NCBI RefSeq assembly: GCF_029626025.1
Contig: NZ_JARUBF010000001.1
Coordinates: 6,728,001-6,792,000, forward strand
Direction of reading: 5' to 3'
Origin: Solwaraspora sp. WMMD406
GTDB taxonomy: Bacteria; Actinomycetota; Actinomycetes; Mycobacteriales; Micromonosporaceae
DNA: 64,000 nucleotides
The position numbers and the translations under genes are program-made. A model generated the notes under the pieces. It searched no databases. It worked only from the letters and a program-made list of their open reading frames with translations, and had not been told where the DNA came from. Below are positions 33,298 through 40,554 of this stretch, in pieces (the stretch's first letter is position 1; each line of letters begins with the position of its first letter).

Positions 33298-33531
33298 ATG
33301 CCCAGTCGAACCGCCGACTACCTGCGTGTCGTCGAGGACATCACCAAACAGATCCGGTCCGGCAAGCTGTCGCCGGGCGACAAGCTGCCGACCTACGCCC
33401 AGCTTTCCGACACGTACAAGGTCAGCGTCTCCACCGCCCAGGCCGCCCTGCGGCTGCTGCGCGACCGTGGCCTGGTCGAAGGCCACCAGGGTAAGGGCAC
33501 CTACGTCGCCGAGGGAGCGACGGAGATCTGA
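33298..33531 (+). CDS. Mini-GntR transcriptional regulator (DNA-binding domain only)
   Basis: A 77-aa protein that is just a GntR winged helix: YLRVVEDITKQIRSGKLSPG then KLPTYAQLSDTYKVSVSTAQ and LVEGHQGKGTYVAEG. There is no ligand domain. ATG at 33298 has GAGGAG 9 bases upstream. It is divergent from the minus-strand operon of 17-aa, 91-aa, DivIVA-like and 594-aa products. KorSA-like regulators of actinobacterial integrative elements are of GntR type but longer, so the similarity is only general. Confidence 0.82.
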   Translation: MPSRTADYLRVVEDITKQIRSGKLSPGDKLPTYAQLSDTYKVSVSTAQAALRLLRDRGLVEGHQGKGTYVAEGATEI

Positions 33532-33970
33532 TCTCCACCGCCCGGCTCGCAGCCAAGCACCACGCTCCCGCTCAGCCCACGGCCCGGCGGCCGAGGTGGC
33601 GTAATCGAGATTCCTGTGCACGCTGGAACCGCCTCTCAAGATCACTAGCAGGCATGATCGAAGATCACGCAAGGTCAGTGAGCAACCCGACCCCGACCGG
33701 CGCATGGAGGCCGGACAGCCCACCCTGCGAGCACACAGCCCCGATCGGCGGTACGCCCCCAGGGCCGCTTTGCGGCGTGGGCCAGATCTAGCAGCGACTG
33801 CCGTGGTCAAGTACCTCCTGCTCTGAGGCGCTGCCGTACCGGGGAGCAGCACAGTTACGGATTGCCGGAGTGACATCGGGCAGCAAGGTAGCGATGAAGC
33901 AACGCTCCTTCGCGTCCGACGCCACCCCGGCAGGACGCCCACAGTGCCTAGCTGGGGGGACCCAGGAGCC
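33532..33970. other. Gap with a degenerate leader copy, no gene
   Basis: This 439-bp stretch has no convincing gene. It holds copy C of the repeated leader (about 33625-33660, minus strand) and, at 33738-33756, GATCGGCGGTACGCCC, shared with 33041-33058. An ORF across it on the minus strand lacks codon bias of a real gene and is treated as a shadow. Confidence 0.6.
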
Positions 33971-34001
33971 ACTTTACCGACGTTGTTGGTAAAGTCAACG
34001 T
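33971..34001. promoter_or_regulatory. Overlapping inverted repeats before mini-gntR 2
   Basis: ACTTTACC (33971-33978) and GGTAAAGT (33988-33995) are perfect 8-base arms, 9 bp apart. Overlapping them, ACGTTG (33980-33985) and CAACGT (33996-34001) are perfect 6-base arms. They lie 62 bp before the gene and may be an operator. Confidence 0.6.
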
Positions 34002-34062
34002 TGCGCTTGAAGTCATCTCACAGCTTGTGATCGAATGTGTGGGCCTAGCTGGGGGTTCCCGC

Positions 34063-34305
34063 ATGCCCACACGTCAGTTCGAGCCGCACTACCGACGCAT
34101 CATTGCCGACATCCGGCAGCGCATCGCCTCTGGCGAGTGGCCGCCGGGGCACCGGCTTCCCTCAACGCGGGAGCTGGCCGACCTGTACCAGGTCAGGAGC
34201 CAATCGACCGTCCGACAGGCCATCACCATTCTGATCGAGACGGGCGAGCTGTACGGACACCAAGGACTCGGAGTCTTCGTCCCCAACGAGACCTCGGCCC
34301 AGTAG
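34063..34305 (+). CDS. Mini-GntR transcriptional regulator (DNA-binding domain only)
   Basis: An 80-aa GntR winged helix without ligand domain: HYRRIIADIRQRIASGEWPP then LPSTRELADLYQVRSQSTVR and ELYGHQGLGVFVPNE. ATG at 34063 is preceded by GGGGG. It is paralogous to the one at 33298 (about the same length and layout). It is followed at once by a TTG-started frame and the remains of an XRE-type gene. Confidence 0.8.
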   Translation: MPTRQFEPHYRRIIADIRQRIASGEWPPGHRLPSTRELADLYQVRSQSTVRQAITILIETGELYGHQGLGVFVPNETSAQ

Positions 34306-34306
34306 G

Positions 34307-34534
34307 TTGGCGACACCTGTGGATCCGAGTTGGACAACCGGCCAGCTCACTGCTGAGGGATTGGCTGCGTCCCTGCCGGATGTCCTGCGGCCTGCTCGCC
34401 GAGTGCAGGTCTTCGACCGCAGAGGCGAGATCCGGACAGCACGGAAACGCCACAACCGCGAGCCGTCATCACTTCTAGCTGCTGTAACAGAAGAGAATTT
34501 GAGCAGTCGCGGTCCTCGACAAGGACTACCATGA
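34307..34534 (+). CDS. Hypothetical small ORF downstream of mini-gntR 2
   Basis: A 75-codon frame opening with TTG two bases after the gntR stop. It contains GQLTAEGLAASLPDVLRPAR and EIRTARKRHNREPSSLLAA. No family is recognised and there is no clear ribosome site. It could be chance. Confidence 0.25.
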   Translation: MATPVDPSWTTGQLTAEGLAASLPDVLRPARRVQVFDRRGEIRTARKRHNREPSSLLAAVTEENLSSRGPRQGLP

Positions 34535-34640
34535 AGAGACACATGGGCTGGCGTTTGACCACCTCCGCGCGACCGCGCTCTCACCCGCCGAATCGCTGGC
34601 CTTCCTGCGGTTGAGGGCCGAGGCGATACCGGCGCAGTGA
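34503..34640 (+). pseudogene. 3' remnant of a DUF5753/XRE-type regulator gene
   Basis: After an in-frame TGA at 34500, the frame reads VLDKDYHEETHGLAFDHLRA then TALSPAESLAFLRLRAEAIP and stops 17 bp before the DUF397 gene. The block FDxLRAxALSPxES is the usual C terminus of DUF5753 (Scr1-type) regulators, which in actinobacteria are commonly encoded just before a DUF397 gene. The N-terminal XRE domain is missing. Confidence 0.55.
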
Positions 34641-34657
34641 GCAAGGGAGAGCACCGA

Positions 34658-34867
34658 ATGACCACCACCCCCCGTGGCCTGGATCAAGCGATCTGGCGCA
34701 AGAGTTCCCGCAGCAACGGACAGGGTCAGTGCGTCGAGGTGGCCACCAACGTCCCCGCCACAGTCCTCATACGCGACAGCAAGGACCCCGCTGGCCCGGC
34801 ACTCACCTTCTCCCCCGCTGGCTGGACGTCCTTCCTCATCACCCTCAACCCCGACACCCGCCCCTGA
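34658..34867 (+). CDS. DUF397 domain-containing protein
   Basis: A 69-aa protein matching DUF397 throughout: IWRKSSRSNGQGQCVEVAT, then VLIRDSKDPAGPALTFSPAG with W and F near the end. GGGAGA precedes the ATG at 34658. DUF397 proteins normally pair with an XRE/DUF5753 regulator, here reduced to a fragment, so this copy is probably an orphan. Confidence 0.9.
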   Translation: MTTTPRGLDQAIWRKSSRSNGQGQCVEVATNVPATVLIRDSKDPAGPALTFSPAGWTSFLITLNPDTRP

Positions 34868-35312
34868 CCCGAGACTCTGACCGACTCCGGCCCCCCGAGC
34901 GTAGGCCGTTCCCCGATCGAGGTGCGCTGGACGCAGCGCAGGGGCATCGCTAGATATCCACTTGGCAACAAGAGCAAGTGATAATCACCACAGAACTTCC
35001 ACCCACCGGTCATTGACTTCACCGATGCATCGGACTCGGCGGACGAAGCTGTCCCAAAGAGGATCTTGCAATACGTGATTGACATACAGCGATGGGATAG
35101 ATACCGTCTGTATCAGAGAAGGTCCCGGTTCGAATCAACAGATAAACTGTGCGTCCTACTCACTGCCAGTCGGCGACTTAACGTCCGACCATACAACGAT
35201 CTCGGCCCACAGCTGGACATCGTTAAGCTATTGCTAATCAAATACGCGGAGGTGAGACGCGCACCTGTTGATACAGAGACAGTTCACCGCACTCCTGAAA
35301 GGAACCAGCATC
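34868..35312. other. AT-richer gap with no gene seen
   Basis: This 445-bp stretch is clearly lower in G+C than the surroundings and has no credible ORF. At about 35121-35136 it reads GGTCCCGGTTCGAATC, which looks like the T-arm of a tRNA, but the rest of a tRNA is absent. It precedes the secreted protein gene. Confidence 0.5.
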
Positions 35313-35783
35313 GTGAAGCTAATGACTCGCGCCTTTTTCTACACGATCGCCGCAGTCCTGGTAGCTGTTGGCCTCACAGCCTCTCCGGCTCATGCAATCA
35401 ATGTCAACGACTGCAGCAACACAGGCGGATCATGGAGGGGAAGCGCAACTGGACAACTCTCGAACGGTGAGCTTCAAGCCGGATTTTGCGTGGATTCTGA
35501 CCGAAAAGCAACCCGTACTACGGTCCAGTACGTAAAAACGGGTGGTTCGACCGTGACCCTACGATTTGGCTGGCAAATCATCAACAGCTCTGGAACAACA
35601 GTTGAATACACAGCATGGGACCAAGGGGCATTCACGCAATCCGCAGGTCAGACGAAATACTTTCGGTTTGAGTACCCAACATGGCGACCCTCGTACGATA
35701 GCAACTATCCATGTGGCCGCGGAATTATGCGGGACCAGAACACCGAGGTAACATACGTTACCAAGTTAGTGTGCAACATGTGA
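35313..35783 (+). CDS. Secreted four-cysteine protein of unknown function
   Basis: A 156-aa protein with a Sec signal peptide (FFYTIAAVLVAVGLTASPAHA without its first base pair of residues; cleavage after about residue 27) and a mature part of about 125 residues. Cysteines in NVNDCSN, GFCVDSD, NYPCGRG and LVCNM could form two disulfides. The alternating hydrophobic pattern (TTVQYVKTGGSTVTLRFGWQ) suggests a beta sandwich. GTG at 35313 has AAGGA 10 bases upstream; ATG 35322 is an alternative. Base composition is about half G+C, unlike the host, so recent transfer is likely. Family unknown. Confidence 0.65.
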   Translation: MKLMTRAFFYTIAAVLVAVGLTASPAHAINVNDCSNTGGSWRGSATGQLSNGELQAGFCVDSDRKATRTTVQYVKTGGSTVTLRFGWQIINSSGTTVEYTAWDQGAFTQSAGQTKYFRFEYPTWRPSYDSNYPCGRGIMRDQNTEVTYVTKLVCNM

Positions 35784-35795
35784 GATCGGAGCTAT

Positions 35796-35826
35796 GATGG
35801 CCTGGCCAGTGAAGGGCCAGGCCATC
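35796..35826. terminator. Stem-loop between secreted-protein gene and VanZ gene
   Basis: GATGGCCTGGCC and GGCCAGGCCATC form a perfect 12-bp stem with loop AGTGAAG, starting 13 bp after the secreted-protein stop. It overlaps an upstream ATG (35794) of the VanZ frame, an argument for the downstream start. Probable terminator or attenuator. Confidence 0.7.
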
Positions 35827-35841
35827 GATTGTGGAGGTTTC

Positions 35842-36420
35842 GTGTTAGAGCAGTGGCTATTAGCTCAGTGGCTGATTAGTCCGACAACGATCACGGCTTG
35901 GACGGTTGGGACCGCACTCGCTGTCGCCATCTCACTAAGAATTGCCCGATCGAAGGGATTTCCCGTACTACCGGCCGCTGCGGCCGCCGTATCAATAGTT
36001 CCAATATTGGTACTATCAGTCCTTCCATTTCCCGGATCTTCTTATTCAACACCAGCAAGCGGTGCCCTTGGCAGCTTTCTTGGCCAGTTTACCGACCCCT
36101 CCCTGATCTGGTACATTATCATCAATTTTGGGAACTCTGCCGAAAAGGTCGCTAACATTGCGATCTTCACACCTGTCACCCACTTTGCCACAATCGCCAC
36201 GCGCAGTCCCGGTCGGGTTCTACTTTTTCTAACGACAATGTCGCTGCTCATTGAGGCGTTCCAGACAGCCACCGGAAGGCTCGGCGACGTAGGCGATGTG
36301 CTTCACAATTCCGCCGGAGCATTGATAGGACTACTTCTTGCCCTTCTTACCCAGGCGGGCAAGAAGTCCATCCAGCAGATCAAAATGCGACCGGCATCAC
36401 ATATTGATGGCGCGAGATAG
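35842..36420 (+). CDS. VanZ family membrane protein
   Basis: A 192-aa integral membrane protein with about four or five helices (ITAWTVGTALAVAISL, VSIVPILVLSVLPF and others). The VanZ signature is clear: NSAEKVANIAIFTP, and EAFQTATGRLGDVGDVLHNS followed by AGALIG. VanZ proteins confer low-level teicoplanin resistance in enterococci, but most relatives have no known role. GTG at 35842 has GGAGG 4 bases upstream. The gene has the same lower G+C as the upstream secreted-protein gene. Confidence 0.85.
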   Translation: MLEQWLLAQWLISPTTITAWTVGTALAVAISLRIARSKGFPVLPAAAAAVSIVPILVLSVLPFPGSSYSTPASGALGSFLGQFTDPSLIWYIIINFGNSAEKVANIAIFTPVTHFATIATRSPGRVLLFLTTMSLLIEAFQTATGRLGDVGDVLHNSAGALIGLLLALLTQAGKKSIQQIKMRPASHIDGAR

Positions 36421-36535
36421 AAGCACATTTGATGCACAGGGACAGGAATTGCCTTCTCGGACATTCTCCCTGTAGCGCGCTACCGGAACTCGATGACGTG
36501 CGCTCTGAAGCGCTCAGGTCGCAGCCTACCGAGCA

Positions 36536-36739
36536 TCAGAGTCGATTTGCCGTATCGACAGCACTGGCGAGCATGGCGTCGATCTCGGGGTCGAAGTCCG
36601 ACTCGACATCCGGATCGAGTGCCGCCTTCACCAAGAGTTCAGCAGCGTTGGCGTCGATCTCGTGCGCGTTCACCGGAGCAGCTGCACGTAGCTCGGCAAC
36701 AAGCCGCAACCCAACACCATCACGACCGCCCGACCCCAC
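36536..36739 (-). CDS. Small acidic protein of unknown function
   Basis: A 67-aa frame rich in alanine and acidic residues: APVNAHEIDANAAELLVKAA, then DPDVESDFDPEIDAML. GTG at 36739 lacks a strong ribosome site. It lies 43 bp downstream of two small coiled-coil-type genes on the same strand and may be the last member of their operon. The call rests on codon bias and context only. Confidence 0.4.
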   Translation of the reverse strand: MGSGGRDGVGLRLVAELRAAAPVNAHEIDANAAELLVKAALDPDVESDFDPEIDAMLASAVDTANRL

Positions 36740-36782
36740 ACCAACTGTCCGAGTTACACACCGTCACCCACGGGACTTGGGA

Positions 36783-37187
36783 CTACTTACCTTCAGAGGA
36801 GTCGGCCTTCTGCACGAAACGGCGCGCGAATCGATCGGCCCGGCTGCCGGCCCCCTGTGCTTCCTCTACGAGCCGCTCGCCGGAGACATCGATTCTGGGT
36901 CCAGCCGGAGGCGCTACACCTGGAGCAATGTGGCCGACGTACTCGACGATGTGCTCGCAGATATCGTTCAGGATTCCGGCGACCCGGTCGGCTTTAGCCC
37001 CAGCGATCTTTACCTCGCTGATCGCCGTCTTGATTGACTTATCGTCGCTTCCCTGAGCAGCTTCGGGGTAGTGAGCCGCTGCCTGGTCGGCGTCGGCTTG
37101 TGCGCGGTTGGCGGTCACGGCTGCCGCGATGAGACGCTCACGCCCGGCGTAGAGCTGTGCCACCACGTCGCCCAGGGTCCCAGACAT
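36783..37187 (-). CDS. Small helical protein of unknown function (134 aa)
   Basis: A 134-aa alpha-helical protein: TLGDVVAQLYAGRERLIAAA then VTANRAQADADQAAAHYPEA and KTAISEVKIAGAKADRVAGI. No signal or membrane segment. It overlaps the 85-aa gene stop by one base (TGATG), so the two are coupled. The pattern is reminiscent of small actinobacterial WXG-type or T7SS-associated helical proteins, but no WxG motif is present, so no family is assigned. Confidence 0.6.
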   Translation of the reverse strand: MSGTLGDVVAQLYAGRERLIAAAVTANRAQADADQAAAHYPEAAQGSDDKSIKTAISEVKIAGAKADRVAGILNDICEHIVEYVGHIAPGVAPPAGPRIDVSGERLVEEAQGAGSRADRFARRFVQKADSSEGK

Positions 37188-37444
37188 CAGAGCTTCGCCA
37201 CGTACTCGTTCGCGTTCTGCATCGCAGCCTCGAACCGCCGGATCGCCAACTCGACCTCACGTTCCAACGAGTCAACCTTCGCCTTTGCCTTCTCCACCTC
37301 GTCATGGGTGCTGTCATGCATCGTGGCCCGAGCCAGAGCACCCGCCTCCACTGCTTCGGCGAGCGCCTGCTCAAGGATCTGGCACCCCTGCCGGACTGCT
37401 TCGTTGCCCAGCTCGACGGTGCGCTTCACATCGTCAACGCTCAT
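37187..37444 (-). CDS. Small coiled-coil protein (85 aa)
   Basis: An 85-aa protein predicted to be almost entirely helical: VDDVKRTVELGNEAVRQGCQ, LEQALAEAVEAGALARATMH and EVEKAKAKVDSLEREVELAI show heptad spacing. ATG at 37444 is the best start. First gene of the helical-protein cluster. Unknown function. Confidence 0.6.
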   Translation of the reverse strand: MSVDDVKRTVELGNEAVRQGCQILEQALAEAVEAGALARATMHDSTHDEVEKAKAKVDSLEREVELAIRRFEAAMQNANEYVAKL

Positions 37445-37528
37445 TGACCACCGCTCCGTCGCCTCCCGCCACAAGCCGAACCTACCGAACCCTGGCACCG
37501 TCCAACAGGGTCGGACAGTGTCGGGTCC

Positions 37529-37571
37529 TACTCGGGGAGGCCGCAGAGCAGGGACAGGGCGGTGCGGTCCG
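37529..37571. repeat. Direct repeat, copy 1 (copy 2 at about 38517-38557)
   Basis: GAGCAGGGACAGGGCGGTGC and the following GGTCCG are identical at 37546-37571 and 38532-38557, preceded in both by ACTCGGGGAG. On the minus strand both read DRTALSLL. The pair flanks the DUF5662 gene. Confidence 0.85.
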
Positions 37572-37790
37572 CGCTGAGGGTGGACAGCTCGGTGTTGATG
37601 AAGTCGGTGTAGAACTGTGCCGGCGATCCGGATAGCCGGCACCTTCGTCGGCGTACCACTGGTGTAGCCACAACTCCAGCTCCCGCAACACCCGCTTCCG
37701 CAGCCCGGACGGCTTGTAGCGCTGCTTCGACAATAACACCCACCAGGCGCATTGCGACGGCGGTACGGCCGGTAGCACCGGACACGACAA
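37530..37790 (-). pseudogene. Frameshifted fragment of an unknown gene
   Basis: Two minus-strand frames look like halves of one protein: WVLLSKQRYKPSGLRKRVLR then ELELWLHQWYADEGAG in one frame, and QFYTDFINTELSTLSADRTA then LSLLCGLPE and a stop in another. A small shift near 37625 would join them. Family not recognised. Confidence 0.4.
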
Positions 37791-37832
37791 ACACGGCGAG
37801 CCTCACTCGCAGTGCGACGTTGCGGTGGCTGG

Positions 37833-38327
37833 CTATTCGGTCGGCAGGTCGCGGCCTGGCCGGGCCGGGAGCCAACCGTAGTGGCGAGCCGTGTTTCTGA
37901 GGATGTCCATCAGTTGGGGCGCGAGGCCGAACCGCTCGCAGTGGATCTCCAGAGCCTGTGCGAGGTCGCCGTCCCGGCCGCGTTCGGCAGCCGCCTTCCA
38001 GTCGGCAAGCATCTCGATCAGATCGACCAGGGTCATGTCGCGGACGCCGTTGGGAAAGTGCTCCGGATGGTGCCGGTTGTTCGCGTAGTGGTGGGCAAGG
38101 CCGTCACCCATCGCCGCCACCACGGCCTGGTACTCCTCGCTGCCGTACGTCGCGGTGTTCAGCTTCGGCACGAACTCGTCGTACGTCGACCGCTCCGGCT
38201 CGATGGTCTTGCTCAGGTCGTGACGGATGGACCGGTCGAGCAGTTCCTTGATCGGCGAGCTCATGAGGTCAGCGACGCGCAGGCTGTGCCGGAGTGTGTC
38301 GGCGGTGGAATCGAACGGCGTAGTCAT
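37833..38327 (-). CDS. DUF5662 family protein (HD-like)
   Basis: A 164-aa soluble protein. The visible features fit DUF5662: DRSIRHDLSKTIEPE near residue 32-46 (HD pair), HHYANNRHHPEHFPNG near residue 82 and MTLVDLIEMLADWKAAAERG near 97. The paired His/Asp residues suggest a metal-dependent HD-type hydrolase; the substrate is unknown. ATG at 38327 has GGGAG nearby upstream. It lies between the two direct repeats, which suggests it was inserted or duplicated as a unit. Confidence 0.82.
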   Translation of the reverse strand: MTTPFDSTADTLRHSLRVADLMSSPIKELLDRSIRHDLSKTIEPERSTYDEFVPKLNTATYGSEEYQAVVAAMGDGLAHHYANNRHHPEHFPNGVRDMTLVDLIEMLADWKAAAERGRDGDLAQALEIHCERFGLAPQLMDILRNTARHYGWLPARPGRDLPTE

Positions 38328-38770
38328 GTTGGCTCCCAGGAAGCGGACGCGGTCGGTTCGCCCTATCCTTGCGCGATCGGGACGGACGTGTCGTCGGACC
38401 ATGAGCGCTCCGACCGGACCCAGCGGCACAGCGCCGGTGACGGATATCCGTCGCTCAGGATCCCGCTCCCGCGAGGTGTCGGCCCGGCACAGGTAGCTGT
38501 CACGTCTGGCCTGCCCACTCGGGGAGCAGCGGAGCAGGGACAGGGCGGTGCGGTCCGAGCCGCGACCAGCAGTTACCGCAGAACGCGATGATCCTGCGAC
38601 CACCGCACCCCCTCGCGGCGTGCCGACCAGAGCCTGCGGCAGCACGAGGTGATCATTACTGCGGGTACGCGTCTCATCACTCACATCTTGCCCAAGAGCG
38701 GGTAGATAGTTAGACTTCGAAGCCTCCCGGTTCCTCGGAGGATCCCCTTCAGCGCGATCATTGGAGATTC
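38328..38770. other. Gap with direct-repeat copy 2, no gene seen
   Basis: This 443-bp stretch holds the second direct repeat (38517-38557) and otherwise only short shadow frames. It separates the divergent DUF5662 and secreted-protein genes and must contain both promoters. Confidence 0.6.
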
Positions 38771-39202
38771 ATGAGGCGCTATCTGCGACGCGTCCTGGCA
38801 TTCTTCGCCGTGGCTTTTCTGGTCGCCGGATCGTCGACACTGGTCGCCGCGACACCCGCTCAGGCGTTCGGCAACGAGACCTTTGGCTGCCGCGTGGTGC
38901 CGGGGTCAGATGCCATTTGGCGGACCTACTGCCTCAACACGGTTCCTGCATATTCCTACAATGTCGGCTTCGCGGTCCTCAACCAATCGGGCGGCGGGTA
39001 CACCTACTCGTGGAACATCAGCGGGACCTACCAGCACGTGATCACCGGTTGCACCTCCACGTCGTCATCGTGCGCGGTGGCCGTGTCGAACAACCAGGAT
39101 CACTTCATCGACGCCACGGTCACCTACAGCAAAGACGGACAGAGCGCGACCAGGCACGCCTCGGCCGCCATCCTCATGTACTGCGGCGACCTCCTCTGCT
39201 GA
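38771..39202 (+). CDS. Small secreted cysteine-containing protein
   Basis: A 143-aa protein with a signal peptide (RRVLAFFAVAFLVAGSSTLV, cleavage near residue 32 at AQA) and a mature part of about 110 residues. Cysteines in TFGCRVV, RTYCLNT, VITGCTSTSSSCAVA, LMYCGDLLC give seven in all. The middle (YSYNVGFAVLNQSGGGYTYS) suggests beta structure. It resembles in plan the secreted protein at 35313 but not in sequence. Function unknown; it precedes the DUF6183-like and barstar-domain genes. Confidence 0.7.
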   Translation: MRRYLRRVLAFFAVAFLVAGSSTLVAATPAQAFGNETFGCRVVPGSDAIWRTYCLNTVPAYSYNVGFAVLNQSGGGYTYSWNISGTYQHVITGCTSTSSSCAVAVSNNQDHFIDATVTYSKDGQSATRHASAAILMYCGDLLC

Positions 39203-39282
39203 CCCATGCTGCTGCCGGGCGCAGTGGTCGATCAGACTCGCCGGCATCCCGATACGAGGTCACGCGGGCTAGGGTCCTCGGC

Positions 39283-40377
39283 GTGGATGACGATCCCCGG
39301 AGCATTGACGATCCCCGGAGCATTGTGGCTGGCCTCGCCGAGCTGGGCGACGTGACGGGGGTGTGGGAGCTCGCCGAGCAGAATCTCAGTGCCGGCGACG
39401 CGCGCTTCGTCGCGGATCTCGGCATCGCGGCGTGGCGCAGGTACGGGGGCGACCCGACAGCGCCGTGGCAGTACCGCAGCTTTTTCGACCGGACGCTGCG
39501 GCTGCTGACTTTGACGCCAGGGGCGATCGACCAGGCTGTCCGGCTGATCGCCGTCGTGCAGGACCGTCGCCAGGTCCGGTACGCCGCGTCCCTGCTCGCT
39601 TCGGCCCACACCGTCGCCGACTTGGACGTCGTGTTCGACGCGGGCAGATCGGAGGAGCTGCGGGCCTGCCTGCTGCAGGAACTGGTGTTGCGCGGAGCCG
39701 AGGTACACCATCGATGGGCTGTCTCGCCGCATTGGCGCCATCATCCGCTCGGCTGGCTTCCGTTGTCGTTGACTCCGATCGAAGGACGCCCCGGCCTTCC
39801 CCGGTACCACATCGGAGGGGAAAGCCAGGACCTACCAGCCATGGCGGCGGAGCCCGTTCACGGGCACGGTCCTGTTCCCCGTTGGCAGGAGACGACCGCA
39901 TCCAACGAGGCGGTCCCGCTCAGTGCGGCGGTCCACAACTGGGCCGACGAATCCAACGGCCGTATCGAGGCACGGACGTTCGCGTTCGACGACGACCTCC
40001 CGCCGGACGCGGTCGGTGATGCGCTGGTGAGCGTCGGCCTGGAATGCGCCCAGGGCATGACAACCGGACTCGGCGCATGCTCGGCGCTGCAGGCATGGCA
40101 GCAGTTGTTCTCAGCGGCGTCGACCGGGGGCGCGTACAACCGCGGCGAGTACGGAGCGTACGGAAGGTTGCTGGCCTGGCGGTCCGTTGCGGCGCTGGCC
40201 GGTGCCGCGCACGACGCCCCTGCCGGTGACGTCGAGACGCTGGCGCATCGCTGCTCGTGGTTTTCGTTCGCCCGCTCCACCGCATGGTTCGACAACATCG
40301 CCTGGGACATCGGTCTGGCAGTGGTGTCACCGGACCGGCGGCGACTGGCAGTGCTGGCTGCCAGTGACACCGACTGA
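39283..40377 (+). CDS. DUF6183-like protein
   Basis: A 364-aa soluble protein that I believe belongs to DUF6183, known from streptomycetes: IVAGLAELGDVTGVWELAEQ, later EARTFAFDDDLPPDAVGDAL, and the C terminus STAWFDNIAWDIGLAVVSPD then RRRLAVLAASDTD, the part I recognise best. GTG at 39283 begins VDDDPRSIDDPRSI; an 18-bp duplication (GACGATCCCCGGAGCATT twice, 39289-39324) gives the DDPRSI repeat. A hairpin follows at 40380. Function unknown. Confidence 0.65.
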   Translation: MDDDPRSIDDPRSIVAGLAELGDVTGVWELAEQNLSAGDARFVADLGIAAWRRYGGDPTAPWQYRSFFDRTLRLLTLTPGAIDQAVRLIAVVQDRRQVRYAASLLASAHTVADLDVVFDAGRSEELRACLLQELVLRGAEVHHRWAVSPHWRHHPLGWLPLSLTPIEGRPGLPRYHIGGESQDLPAMAAEPVHGHGPVPRWQETTASNEAVPLSAAVHNWADESNGRIEARTFAFDDDLPPDAVGDALVSVGLECAQGMTTGLGACSALQAWQQLFSAASTGGAYNRGEYGAYGRLLAWRSVAALAGAAHDAPAGDVETLAHRCSWFSFARSTAWFDNIAWDIGLAVVSPDRRRLAVLAASDTD

Positions 40378-40379
40378 TC

Positions 40380-40413
40380 CAGACGCATGGGGCTGCCCGT
40401 ACCCATGTGTCTG
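40380..40413. terminator. Stem-loop after the DUF6183-like gene
   Basis: CAGACGCATGGG and CCCATGTGTCTG form a 12-bp stem with one G-U pair and a 10-base loop, followed by TTGC. Probable terminator. Confidence 0.65.
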
Positions 40414-40554
40414 TTGCGGTTACCAGACGATGACTGAACCACCGGGATCGCACGAAACCTGTCGTCCGACAGCAGGAAACGCCGGATCGGGGCCCTCGAC
40501 GAGCGCGGCGACGATCGGCTCCGGGCAGTGCGGTGCACCCGGTACGGTCGCTCC

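Noticed and set aside
33229-33972. A 247-codon minus-strand frame across mini-gntR 1 and the adjoining gap
   Set aside because: It is antisense to the mini-GntR gene and has poor codon bias. The visible leader copy C in it has no convincing product.
35121-35136. GGTCCCGGTTCGAATC, resembling the T-arm of a tRNA
   Set aside because: The bases after the loop do not pair with the stem, and no acceptor, D or anticodon arm can be built. It could be a decayed att-type remnant, but evidence is too weak to call it.
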